Shown one piece after another: positions 1-7,387 of a stretch of 8,597 nt of DNA. The notes below the pieces were generated by a model. The model did not search any database and was not told the origin of the DNA. It saw only the letters and a program-made list of their open reading frames with translations. The translations under genes were made by a program, and so were the position numbers. The DNA comes from an uncultured Bacilli bacterium (GTDB taxonomy: Bacteria; Bacillota_I; Bacilli_A; RFN20; CAG-826): NCBI GenBank assembly GCA_944358755.1, contig CALVRY010000044.1:1-8597 (forward strand). Direction: 5' to 3'. The first letter of the stretch is position 1; each line of letters starts with the position of its first letter.

Positions 1-3000
1 ATAAGTTTTGGCATCTCTTTTATTGGTAAACATCAAAAAATTAAAGAAGAAAATATTATCGCTCCAATTAATTTTGATTATTTTTATTCGTTAAATGAAT
101 CTTTTGTTGCTTCTATTGTCATTGAACTTTTTAAAGGTGAAGAGTTACTTCTAAAACAGACTTATAACACTGAAATATTGACCTACGACGAGTGGGATGG
201 AAATAGTTGTGGTGTACAACATTTAGCAAGTTTTGTTTTACCGAATGATAAAGAAGTGAAAAATGTTGTTAATGGCGCAAAAGAATATCTTGCAAAATTA
301 ACCAATAATAATGGGCAATTTGTCGCTTATCAAAGTGGAAATAAAGAAGATGTTTTAAATCAAATTTCTAGCATATTTTACGCATTAAAATCGTTAAATA
401 TTTCTTATTGCGTGCCTAAAGCATCTTTTGAAAAAGAAGGACAAAAAGTCCGTTTACCTCTTGAAATTGTTAATACCAAACTTTCAACTTGTCTTGATAC
501 GAGTTTATTTATGGCGGGAGCTCTTGAAGCAATTGGTTTAAATCCGTTAATTATCTTAATTGATGGACATGCTTTTGTTGGAGTGTGGCTCAATCAATTT
601 GTTTATCCTAGCGTTGTAATTGAAGATGAAGCATATTTAATAAATCAAAGTGCGGCACAGAATTTAATTCTTCTCGAAACAACTTTAATCACAAATTCAA
701 ATCAAGTCACTTTTAAAGAAGTTTATGAAAGTGGACGTAAAAATCTTTATAAGAAGACCAACCTTTTTTATGCGATTGATATAAAAAGTGCTAGAAATTC
801 ATCGATAAAACCTTTGCCAATTAAAATTAGTGAAGAAGGAAAATATATTGTCGATAATTCACCTCTTAAAATTGAAAAAGAAATTTATGATTTAGATGAT
901 TCTGGATTTTTAGAAACCGAGCATGTTAAAGATCGTTTTGATATTTGGGAAAAGAAATTACTTGATTTAAATGGGCGCAATAAACTCGTAAGTTTTACTC
1001 CAAATAGCCAACACTTTCAAATTTTTTCAACTGATATTTTTAAGCTCTTTAATGAAGTAATTCATAATGATGTTTCGCTTCACGCATTTGCTAATCTTAA
1101 TAAATTAGATTCAAGTAATAAAATCTATCTTACAAGTGATGAAGAAGACAAAGAATTATTTAATAACGATATTTTAAACGATAGAATTCGTCTTTTGGTA
1201 AGTGAGAAAAGACTTTTAACTGTTATTAAAAAATTAATGAGAGATGCTCAAAGTAGCATTGAAGAAAGCGGAAGCAATACTTTATTTTTAACAATCGGCA
1301 CAATTATTTATAAAGATAAAGGAAAAGTTAAATATGCTCCTGTTTTGCTTTTACCAGTTAATATAAGCCGCGGAAAAGAAGGAAAGAGCTATGTTTTATC
1401 CTTTAGAGAAGAAGATATTGTAATTAATCAAACTTTATATGAATATTTTAAAATAAATTACGATATTGATTGCTCTGGTTTATTAAAACTTCCTTATGAT
1501 TCAGAAGAAGATGTTTATGATATTAAGAAATATTTTAACACCTTAAGAAGCAAAATTACTGGATACGATGGCTTTATTCTTTCTGAATCATCATTTTTAG
1601 GTATTTTCAGTTTCACTCGCTTTATTATGTGGAACGATTTAAGAAATCATAAAAAAGAACTAGTTAAAAATGATATAGTTCACGCTCTTGTTGATCCAAC
1701 TTATGCCTTTAAAAATAAGATTGAACCTACAAAAGCCGAAGACTTAGATTCTTTATTATTACCAAATAAGTTTGCTATTCCTTTAAGTGCTGATAGTAGT
1801 CAAACTGAAGCGATATTAGATGCTTCACGTGGCTTAAGCTTTGTATTAAATGGCCCTCCTGGCACAGGAAAAAGTCAAACTATCACAAACATGATTATTA
1901 ACAGTTTATATAATGGAAAAACTGTTCTTTTTGTTGCACAAAAAATGGCGGCGCTTGAGGTTGTTAAAAGAAGACTTGACGAAACAGGACTTGGCATGTT
2001 TTGCATTGAACTTCATTCAAATAAAGCGCAAAAGTCAGATGTTTTGCAACAAATTAATCATATCTTGGAAATTGGAAAACTTAAAAAACCTTTTGAATAT
2101 GAGAAGTGCGCAAATGATGTATTAGGTAAAAGAAATGAACTAAACGAAATCATTAAAAAGCTTCATAAACCTTTTAAAAATGGATTTGATCTTTATGAAA
2201 ATATAATTTCTTACGAAGAATATAAAAATGATTTTAAAGAAATCGAAGTCAAAGGAATTGATTATTCAAAAATTAATAAAACGAACTATTTTGAAACTTT
2301 AAATGAGATTCAAAAATACATTAATTACAAAAAAGAAATTGGTGAAGAATATATTAAACTTTTTGATTTCATCAACTTAAAAGAATATTCAATTGAACTA
2401 AGAAATAAATTTGTTAACGAACTTAAAAAATATAAATCATCTTTAATTGAATTTAAAACAATTAGCGAAGATTTATATAATTCGTGCCATGAAGAACTTA
2501 CATTTAATTCAAAGAATTTCACTGAATTTATTAATTCATTAAAATATTTTGACTCTAATAAAGACAATATTTATTTTTCTTTATTAAATAAATCCGAAGG
2601 CTATATTTCTGATTTAATTTCTTTAATTGAAGGTATAAAAGCTGCCAAAGATTTATATCAATATTTTAATGAAAATTTTAATGACGAAATCTTTAATTAT
2701 AACTATAAACATTCCTTGTTTAGACTAAAACAAGCGCAAAACTTAGGTTTTTTTGCAAAAAATAAAACAATTAAAAATATTGTTTTAGATTTAAGAAGTT
2801 ATTCTTTGTTCCCTAAAAAAATAAACAAAAAGAATATAGAAAATCTTTTAAACGATTTATCTAAAGTTATTGATGTTGTTAATAACATCAAAGATAATGA
2901 TCAAGATTTATCACTTGCATTTGAAGATGACTACCTTAAATTTGATACAAACGCTGATGTTATTTTAACGAACGTTGAATTAACACAAAGTTTTATAAAA

Positions 3001-5532
3001 TATCTTGATAGTTTCGAAAATATGGAACGTGATAAAACGTTTAAACTTATCATTGAAGCTGATAAAAAATATGAAGAAATTTTCGATATTTATGAAGAAA
3101 TTTTAAGTTTACAAAATACTTTATTAAATGATTTTAGTTCCGATGTTTTAGCGCTTTTTGATGAATATAATTTAACTCAAAGTATTGAAAGAATTGATCG
3201 AGTAATTAACCGTAATGAAAGATTAAAAGATTATATTATTTTTAAAAACGAAGTTGATTCGATTAAGAAAATGAATGTTGGAAACCTTATTGATTTAAAT
3301 TTAAAAGGTGTAATTAATGAAGGTGATTTACCTAAAATTTATCAAAAGAATGTTTCTTATAATTTAGCCTTAATTGATGTTGAAAGCGATAAAGAACTCA
3401 ACATGTTTAGCGGGCGTTCTCAAAATGAAAAAATCGAAGAATATCGTGCTTTAATTGAAAAATATAATGAATTAACAATTAAAGAAGTTGCATATCGTTT
3501 ATCAAAAGGCACAAGTAGTTTCTTCTCAAAAGAAGATGAAACAAGTCAAAAAGCTAAAGAATTTATGATTCTAAAAAAAGCTATTTCATCAAATGGAAGA
3601 GGAATTAGTTTACGTAATTTATTCGATTCTACTCCAAATATTTTACATACTATTTGCCCATGCTTTTTAATGTCTCCTCTTAGTGTTGCTCAATATCTTG
3701 ACCCAACTCACAAAAAATTTGACATAGTTATTTTTGACGAAGCGAGTCAAATTACTACAAGTGATGCAATCGGCGCCATTGCAAGAGGGAAAAGCGTGGT
3801 TATTGTTGGAGATGAAAAACAACTTCCACCAACAAGATTCTTTGAAGCAGATACAAGTGATGAAGATGATTTCTTCATTGAAGATGGCGAAAGTGTTTTA
3901 TCGGATTGCTTAAATATTTCAATGCCTAAAAAATATTTGACATGGCACTATAGAAGCAAAGATGAAAGTTTAATTGCTTTTTCAAATGTTGAGTATTATG
4001 ACAATAAACTTTTAACATTCCCTTCACCTCGTTCACTTAACAGTTCAATTTCTTTTAGATATTGTTCGGATGGACTTTATGAAGATAGAAAAAATAAAGT
4101 TGAAGCAAAAGCGATAGTTGAAGAAATAATTCGAAGATTAAGTGATGAAAAACTCTCTCAAAAGAGCATTGGTGTCGTAACTTTTTCAATTTCTCAACAA
4201 ACTTTAATTTTAGATATGCTTCAAACTGCATTTAGAAAGTATCCTGAATTAGAAAATAAGGCTTATTCAGGAAAAGAAGAGCTCTTTGTTAAAAATCTTG
4301 AAAGTGTTCAAGGTGATGAAAGAGATGTAATTATCTTCTCAATTTGCTATGGCCCAAACAAAGATGGAAAAATTTCATTTAATTTTGGTCCATTATCAAA
4401 TGTAGGTGGAGAAAAAAGACTTAATGTCGCCGTTTCTAGAGCAAGAGAAGAAATGATTGTTTTCTCATCTCTTTTAAGTGGCCAAATCGATACTAATCGT
4501 GCACAAGGTAAAGGCGCAAGAGGTTTAAAAGAATTCCTTGATTATGCTTATAATGGAAGAAATTTCATTATTATTAAAAATGGCGAACAAAAAGAATATA
4601 AAGAAGGAATAGAAAGATTTATTGCTCACGACCTAGAAAAAAGAGGATATAAAGTTAATACTAATATTGGCACAAGTGAATTTAGAGTTGATATAGGTGT
4701 AGTTGATCCAAATGATGAAAATAAATATGTCTTAGGAGTTCTTTGTGACTCAAGAAGTTACATTAATTCTAAAACCAGTAAGGATCGAAATGTAGTTCAA
4801 ACTGATGTTTTAAATCAACTTGGTTGGAGAATTGTAAGAATTTGGTCTTTGGATTATTTTGATTCGCCAAACCTTGTAATTGATAAAATCGTTGAAGCAA
4901 TTAATAATCCAAATTTTGGTGATGACGATAAAAGAAACAAAAAAAGAAAAATAGTTTTTGAAAAAGAAGATAACCAAAATGATTTCAATCATTCAATTGA
5001 TTATGTCCCATCAAGTTATCCTCAAAGGGAAACCGATAGTGATTTATTTTTCGAGGATAAAGAAACAAGAACTAGAAATGTGATTGAATTTTTCATAAGA
5101 AACGAAGGCCCAATCAGCGAAAGATTACTCTTCAAAAAAGTTTTAAATCAATTCTCGATTTCGAAAAATACAAAATCGACAAGAGCTGTTTTTAATGAGC
5201 TTTTGTTTAACAAACCTTCTAATTTCACAAATAATGTTAAATTTTATTGGGATAAGGAAGAAGATAAAAATAAGGTAAATTATTATAGAGTTGGTTCGAA
5301 ATATCGTGAATTTATTGATATTCCTAAAGAAGAAATTCTTGTAGCAATTAAAGATATTATGAAAATAAAGCTTTCATTAAATAGAGATGAACTTATAAAA
5401 TATATTGTCTCTGCTTTCGGTTTTAATAAAGTCGGTGATGCAATGAAAGAAGTAGTGAATACCGCGATTGATTTTGCCCAAATAAAAGAATTTATTAGAA
5501 TTGATGGAGATAATATTTTTTACCAAGAGTAA
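1..5532 (+). CDS. DUF4011 SF1 helicase with transglutaminase-like, Vsr/DUF559-like nuclease and DUF3320 domains (5' partial)
   Basis: Very large multidomain helicase-nuclease, probably a nucleic-acid-sensing or anti-phage defence protein acting in the cytoplasm. The frame has no stop from base 1, so the start lies outside the window. TTG at 178 is not the start: codons before it continue a beta-rich N-terminal domain. Counting residues from base 1: a transglutaminase-like domain (about 70-250) with STCLD Cys164, GHAFVGVW His190 and LLETT Glu226; DUF4011 from about 309 (W..KLLDLNGRNKLV); Q motif Gln601; Walker A GPPGTGKS 618-625; a variable charged insert of about 490 residues (695-1185); Walker B IFDEASQ with Asp1246/Glu1247; GDEKQLPPT 1270-1278; WHYRS 1315-1319; VQGDERD 1436-1442; NVAVSRARE 1475-1483; nuclease domain about 1536-1610 with Asp1564, CDS 1582-1584 and LGWRIVRIWSLDYF; DUF3320 about 1777-1843. 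Domain order matches the DUF4011-helicase-Vsr (Hhe-type) defence proteins; the defence role is inferred. Ends in TAA; the next gene follows after 9 bases. Confidence 0.93.
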   Translation: MSFGISFIGKHQKIKEENIIAPINFDYFYSLNESFVASIVIELFKGEELLLKQTYNTEILTYDEWDGNSCGVQHLASFVLPNDKEVKNVVNGAKEYLAKLTNNNGQFVAYQSGNKEDVLNQISSIFYALKSLNISYCVPKASFEKEGQKVRLPLEIVNTKLSTCLDTSLFMAGALEAIGLNPLIILIDGHAFVGVWLNQFVYPSVVIEDEAYLINQSAAQNLILLETTLITNSNQVTFKEVYESGRKNLYKKTNLFYAIDIKSARNSSIKPLPIKISEEGKYIVDNSPLKIEKEIYDLDDSGFLETEHVKDRFDIWEKKLLDLNGRNKLVSFTPNSQHFQIFSTDIFKLFNEVIHNDVSLHAFANLNKLDSSNKIYLTSDEEDKELFNNDILNDRIRLLVSEKRLLTVIKKLMRDAQSSIEESGSNTLFLTIGTIIYKDKGKVKYAPVLLLPVNISRGKEGKSYVLSFREEDIVINQTLYEYFKINYDIDCSGLLKLPYDSEEDVYDIKKYFNTLRSKITGYDGFILSESSFLGIFSFTRFIMWNDLRNHKKELVKNDIVHALVDPTYAFKNKIEPTKAEDLDSLLLPNKFAIPLSADSSQTEAILDASRGLSFVLNGPPGTGKSQTITNMIINSLYNGKTVLFVAQKMAALEVVKRRLDETGLGMFCIELHSNKAQKSDVLQQINHILEIGKLKKPFEYEKCANDVLGKRNELNEIIKKLHKPFKNGFDLYENIISYEEYKNDFKEIEVKGIDYSKINKTNYFETLNEIQKYINYKKEIGEEYIKLFDFINLKEYSIELRNKFVNELKKYKSSLIEFKTISEDLYNSCHEELTFNSKNFTEFINSLKYFDSNKDNIYFSLLNKSEGYISDLISLIEGIKAAKDLYQYFNENFNDEIFNYNYKHSLFRLKQAQNLGFFAKNKTIKNIVLDLRSYSLFPKKINKKNIENLLNDLSKVIDVVNNIKDNDQDLSLAFEDDYLKFDTNADVILTNVELTQSFIKYLDSFENMERDKTFKLIIEADKKYEEIFDIYEEILSLQNTLLNDFSSDVLALFDEYNLTQSIERIDRVINRNERLKDYIIFKNEVDSIKKMNVGNLIDLNLKGVINEGDLPKIYQKNVSYNLALIDVESDKELNMFSGRSQNEKIEEYRALIEKYNELTIKEVAYRLSKGTSSFFSKEDETSQKAKEFMILKKAISSNGRGISLRNLFDSTPNILHTICPCFLMSPLSVAQYLDPTHKKFDIVIFDEASQITTSDAIGAIARGKSVVIVGDEKQLPPTRFFEADTSDEDDFFIEDGESVLSDCLNISMPKKYLTWHYRSKDESLIAFSNVEYYDNKLLTFPSPRSLNSSISFRYCSDGLYEDRKNKVEAKAIVEEIIRRLSDEKLSQKSIGVVTFSISQQTLILDMLQTAFRKYPELENKAYSGKEELFVKNLESVQGDERDVIIFSICYGPNKDGKISFNFGPLSNVGGEKRLNVAVSRAREEMIVFSSLLSGQIDTNRAQGKGARGLKEFLDYAYNGRNFIIIKNGEQKEYKEGIERFIAHDLEKRGYKVNTNIGTSEFRVDIGVVDPNDENKYVLGVLCDSRSYINSKTSKDRNVVQTDVLNQLGWRIVRIWSLDYFDSPNLVIDKIVEAINNPNFGDDDKRNKKRKIVFEKEDNQNDFNHSIDYVPSSYPQRETDSDLFFEDKETRTRNVIEFFIRNEGPISERLLFKKVLNQFSISKNTKSTRAVFNELLFNKPSNFTNNVKFYWDKEEDKNKVNYYRVGSKYREFIDIPKEEILVAIKDIMKIKLSLNRDELIKYIVSAFGFNKVGDAMKEVVNTAIDFAQIKEFIRIDGDNIFYQE

Positions 5533-5541
5533 GGAGTTTTT

Positions 5542-6417
5542 ATGAAAGTAATTTGTCCTAAATGTGGTCATTTAATAGAAACTAGAGGCGATAAAAATAT
5601 TGTTTTTTGTTCAGATTGTTCGGCAAATTTTGATCTAGAACAAGGGAAAAAGATATTTGAAAGGCAATATGGAGCATTGACCAATCAAGCTTTTACTTGC
5701 TTAACACAAAAAGGTGATTATGACCGTGCAATTGAGCTTTATGAACAATGCCTAACTATTGTCGAAAATGATCTACAAGCTATTATTGGGATTGCTCTAG
5801 CTACTCTTTATAAACAAGATTTTAAAAACTTAAATTTTGATAAAATTATCCCAATTATTGATAAATACGAAATTTCTTTAAATGCTGAAAACACATTTTT
5901 ATTTTTAACATTTGTCGAAGATGTTATTAAAGAAACAAATAAATATTTAAGAGAATCAAACGAAAGATTATTTAAAGATGGAAAATGTTTATCTCGTGAA
6001 TATTTAAATAATTATGAAAAAAGTTTAGACGATATTTTAGACATAATTTCTTATTTTAAAGACGGAATCACTCTATGTTCAGAAGAAGAAAAAAATACTT
6101 TTTTTGAGGAAACCAATCTAAATGAGCAACTTGAAAAACTTGAAAATAAAGTTAAAGAATTTAAAGAAATCCATCATGAAGTATTAGAAAATGAAGAAGA
6201 ATTAAGTGACAACCGTATCATTATCATTGATACAAAATCACTTAAAATTTATCGCGCCGTTATGGGTGTTGAATTATTTTTTGCCGCTCTTTTAATTATA
6301 TTTTTGATATTAGGCGTTACGATTAATGTAATGTTTTATTACTTTATGATTATACCTTTTGTGCTTGGCGCAATTGTTTATATTGTTTATTATCAAAAGT
6401 TTTTAAAAGGTCGTTAA
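5542..6417 (+). CDS. Zinc-ribbon/TPR-like protein with two C-terminal membrane helices
   Basis: Function unknown. The N-terminus is a CxxC...CxxC zinc ribbon (Cys5, Cys8, Cys23, Cys26). A TPR-like helix pair follows at about 45-80 (QAFTCLTQKGDYDRAIELYE resembles a TPR A/B unit). The middle, about 90-230, is charged and helical with likely coiled coil near 185-220. Two hydrophobic helices at about 240-258 and 262-284 sit just before a basic tail (KFLKGR), so the protein is probably held in the membrane with the large N-terminal part in the cytoplasm. The start is fixed by AAGGAG at 5531-5536, five bases before ATG and overlapping the TAA stop of the helicase gene. This suggests co-transcription and perhaps translational coupling. 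It could be a functional partner of the helicase or an unrelated housekeeping membrane protein that happens to follow it. Its stop is 20 bases from the convergent rdgB stop, with no convincing terminator between. Confidence 0.9.
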   Translation: MKVICPKCGHLIETRGDKNIVFCSDCSANFDLEQGKKIFERQYGALTNQAFTCLTQKGDYDRAIELYEQCLTIVENDLQAIIGIALATLYKQDFKNLNFDKIIPIIDKYEISLNAENTFLFLTFVEDVIKETNKYLRESNERLFKDGKCLSREYLNNYEKSLDDILDIISYFKDGITLCSEEEKNTFFEETNLNEQLEKLENKVKEFKEIHHEVLENEEELSDNRIIIIDTKSLKIYRAVMGVELFFAALLIIFLILGVTINVMFYYFMIIPFVLGAIVYIVYYQKFLKGR

Positions 6418-6418
6418 T

Positions 6419-6480
6419 TTTTCAAAAACCCTGCAAATCATAAGTATTTTTTCTCGATTAGATAATTTAACATATTAATT
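6419..6480. repeat. Copy A of a degenerate ~62-bp repeat (rdgB 3' end)
   Basis: This segment covers the rdgB stop codon, its last codons and the gap to the convergent gene. Two blocks recur at 8485-8546 in the same order, orientation and spacing: CAAAAACCCTGCAAATC (16 of 17 identical) and TAATTTAACA (10 of 10), the latter followed by TTAATT after a 2-base gap. The middle 23 bases are weakly conserved. Confidence 0.5.
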
Positions 6481-7037
6481 GCTGCTCTATATCTATGCGA
6501 AATATGATTTTTTTCATCTGCTGAAATAGCAGCAATAGTGCAATTATAACCTTCAGGAATGAAGATTGGGTCGTAGCCAAATCCTCCTTCGCCATTTATT
6601 TTATCTGCAATTTTTCCATTAACAATTCCTTCAAAATCTAACCTTTCATTTGGTTCTAAATTCAGCAAAACAAAATGAGCTGTAAAATGAGCTTTTGAAC
6701 CAGAGTGATTTTCAACGATTAAAGTATTAGTTTTTAATTGACCACCATGTTCAACTGCAAAGCGGTGAGAATAAATTCCTGGGAGGTGTTCACCTAATGC
6801 ATCAATTTCAATACCTGAATCATCGCTTAAGACAGGCAATTTTGTGTATTTTGACACTTCGCTAGCTTTAATAAAGGCATTTTCTGCGTAAGTTTTGCCG
6901 TTTTCTTCAGGATCAACAACAATATTTAAATCTTTTAATGAATAAAGTTTGATATTGTAATCTTTAAATATTGCTTTTAATTCCCCTATTTTATGATCGT
7001 TATTTGTTGCTACGCATATTTCGAGTGTTTTTGACAT
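6438..7037 (-). CDS. rdgB: Non-canonical purine NTP pyrophosphatase (RdgB/HAM1 family)
   Basis: Cytoplasmic house-cleaning enzyme that hydrolyses ITP, dITP and XTP to the monophosphate plus pyrophosphate, keeping deaminated purines out of DNA and RNA. The 199 residues match the family's usual length of about 195-205. Signature blocks are in order: ATNNDHKIGE (10-19), ENAFIKA (52-58), LSDDSGIEIDAL (70-81, with Asp73 the likely catalytic base), PGIYSHRFA (86-94), FEGIVNGKI (135-143), GGFGYDPIF (151-159) and SHRYRAA (180-186). The start ATG has a GAGGT ribosome binding site at 7046-7050 with 8 bases of spacing. The stop codon is TGA; reading TGA as Trp would add only eight residues unlike the family's C-terminus, which supports the standard code. 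It is transcribed alone from the symmetric promoter region shared with the tRNA and converges on the operon at left. Confidence 0.97.
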   Translation of the reverse strand: MSKTLEICVATNNDHKIGELKAIFKDYNIKLYSLKDLNIVVDPEENGKTYAENAFIKASEVSKYTKLPVLSDDSGIEIDALGEHLPGIYSHRFAVEHGGQLKTNTLIVENHSGSKAHFTAHFVLLNLEPNERLDFEGIVNGKIADKINGEGGFGYDPIFIPEGYNCTIAAISADEKNHISHRYRAAINMLNYLIEKKYL

Positions 7038-7067
7038 AATTTTTTACCTCAAATTTAGATTTTCTGC

Positions 7068-7096
7068 TTGATTATTGTATTGGTTTCTTATAGAAT
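7068..7096 (+). promoter_or_regulatory. Promoter of tRNA-Gly (+ strand)
   Basis: -35 TTGATT (7068-7073) and -10 TAGAAT (7091-7096) have a 17-base spacer. Transcription would begin around 7103, only a few bases before the mature tRNA 5' end at 7107, so the 5' leader trimmed by RNase P would be very short. The -35 hexamer directly abuts the rdgB -10 hexamer, and the -10 directly abuts the rdgB -35. Confidence 0.7.
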
Positions 7097-7102
7097 AATC
7101 AA
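7074..7102 (-). promoter_or_regulatory. Promoter of rdgB (- strand)
   Basis: On the - strand, -35 TTGATT (7102-7097) and -10 TACAAT (7079-7074) are separated by exactly 17 bases. The predicted transcript start is near 7067, giving a leader of about 30 bases that contains the GAGGT ribosome binding site. The whole promoter lies inside the + strand tRNA promoter. It is a sigma-A-type prediction made by eye. Confidence 0.7.
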
Positions 7103-7106
7103 GCAC

Positions 7107-7180
7107 GCAGGTGTAGTTTAATGGTAGAGCATTAGCCTTCCAAGCTAATTACGCGGGTTCGATTCCCGTCACCTGCTCCA
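7107..7180 (+). tRNA. tRNA-Gly (anticodon TCC)
   Basis: Complete cloverleaf of 74 bases with encoded CCA. The acceptor stem GCAGGTG (7107-7113) pairs with CACCTGC (7170-7176), followed by discriminator T and CCA (7178-7180). The D arm contains the conserved AATGGTAGAGC. The anticodon stem TTAGC (7132-7136) pairs with GCTAA (7144-7148) around loop CTTCCAA, giving anticodon TCC (7139-7141), which reads GGA and, with wobble, other Gly codons. The T arm GCGGG-TTCGATT-CCCGT is intact. It has its own promoter and terminator, so it is a single-gene unit. Confidence 0.97.
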
Positions 7181-7192
7181 GACTGATAACTT

Positions 7193-7216
7193 GTCCGATT
7201 GTATCGGACTTTTTTT
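7193..7216 (+). terminator. Intrinsic terminator of tRNA-Gly
   Basis: A perfect 7-bp stem, GTCCGAT (7193-7199) with ATCGGAC (7203-7209), closes a TGT loop and is followed at once by seven T residues (7210-7216). It lies 12 bases after the tRNA CCA end. Confidence 0.9.
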
Positions 7217-7220
7217 AACG

Positions 7221-7237
7221 CCGCGTAATTAGCTTGG
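7221..7237 (-). repeat. 17-base perfect reverse complement of the tRNA-Gly anticodon region
   Basis: CCGCGTAATTAGCTTGG is the exact reverse complement of tRNA bases 7140-7156 (the last two anticodon bases, the 3' side of the anticodon loop and stem, the variable region and the start of the T stem). It begins five bases after the terminator T-run. The match stops sharply at both ends, and the flanks do not resemble a tRNA. It may be an inverted tRNA fragment left by recombination or an antisense element; the function is unknown. Confidence 0.85.
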
Positions 7238-7331
7238 TTGAAACATCGATCAAATTTAGGCCAATAATTGAAAATATATTTCTAATTTTTTAATTGAATC
7301 TTTTTGAATAGCTGACAAATCGCCCATTATT

Positions 7332-7361
7332 TTGTAATACAATCTTATCACGTTTTATAAT
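7332..7361 (+). promoter_or_regulatory. Promoter of the flavodoxin gene
   Basis: A consensus -10 TATAAT (7356-7361) lies 18 bases after a partial -35 TTGTAA (7332-7337). The predicted start near 7368 leaves a leader of about 20 bases with the GGAGG ribosome binding site at 7375-7379. The -35 is part of an 11-base palindrome, TTGTA-A-TACAA (7332-7342), which may be an operator. Confidence 0.6.
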
Positions 7362-7387
7362 TTAGTTAGAAATCGGAGGATTTATTT

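Larger units (their letters stand above)
7065..7105. repeat. 12-bp perfect inverted repeat framing the divergent promoters
   Basis: TGCTTGATTATT (7065-7076) is repeated as its exact reverse complement at 7094-7105, separated by 17 bases. The arms contain the -35 of one promoter and most of the -10 of the other, in both directions. There is no T-run after the repeat on either strand, so it is not a terminator. It may also serve as a protein-binding site. Confidence 0.85.

Noticed and set aside
178..180. TTG as the start of the large helicase gene
   Set aside because: The frame is open to base 1, no ribosome binding site precedes it, and the upstream codons encode sequence that fits the same domain.
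6405..6440. Possible bidirectional terminator between the operon and rdgB
   Set aside because: Only very short A-T pairings or a 3-bp GGT/ACC stem can be drawn; there is no stable hairpin with a T-run.
7065..7105. The inverted repeat read as a transcription terminator
   Set aside because: The stem is AT-rich with a 17-base loop, and neither side is followed by a T-run. The promoter reading explains it better.
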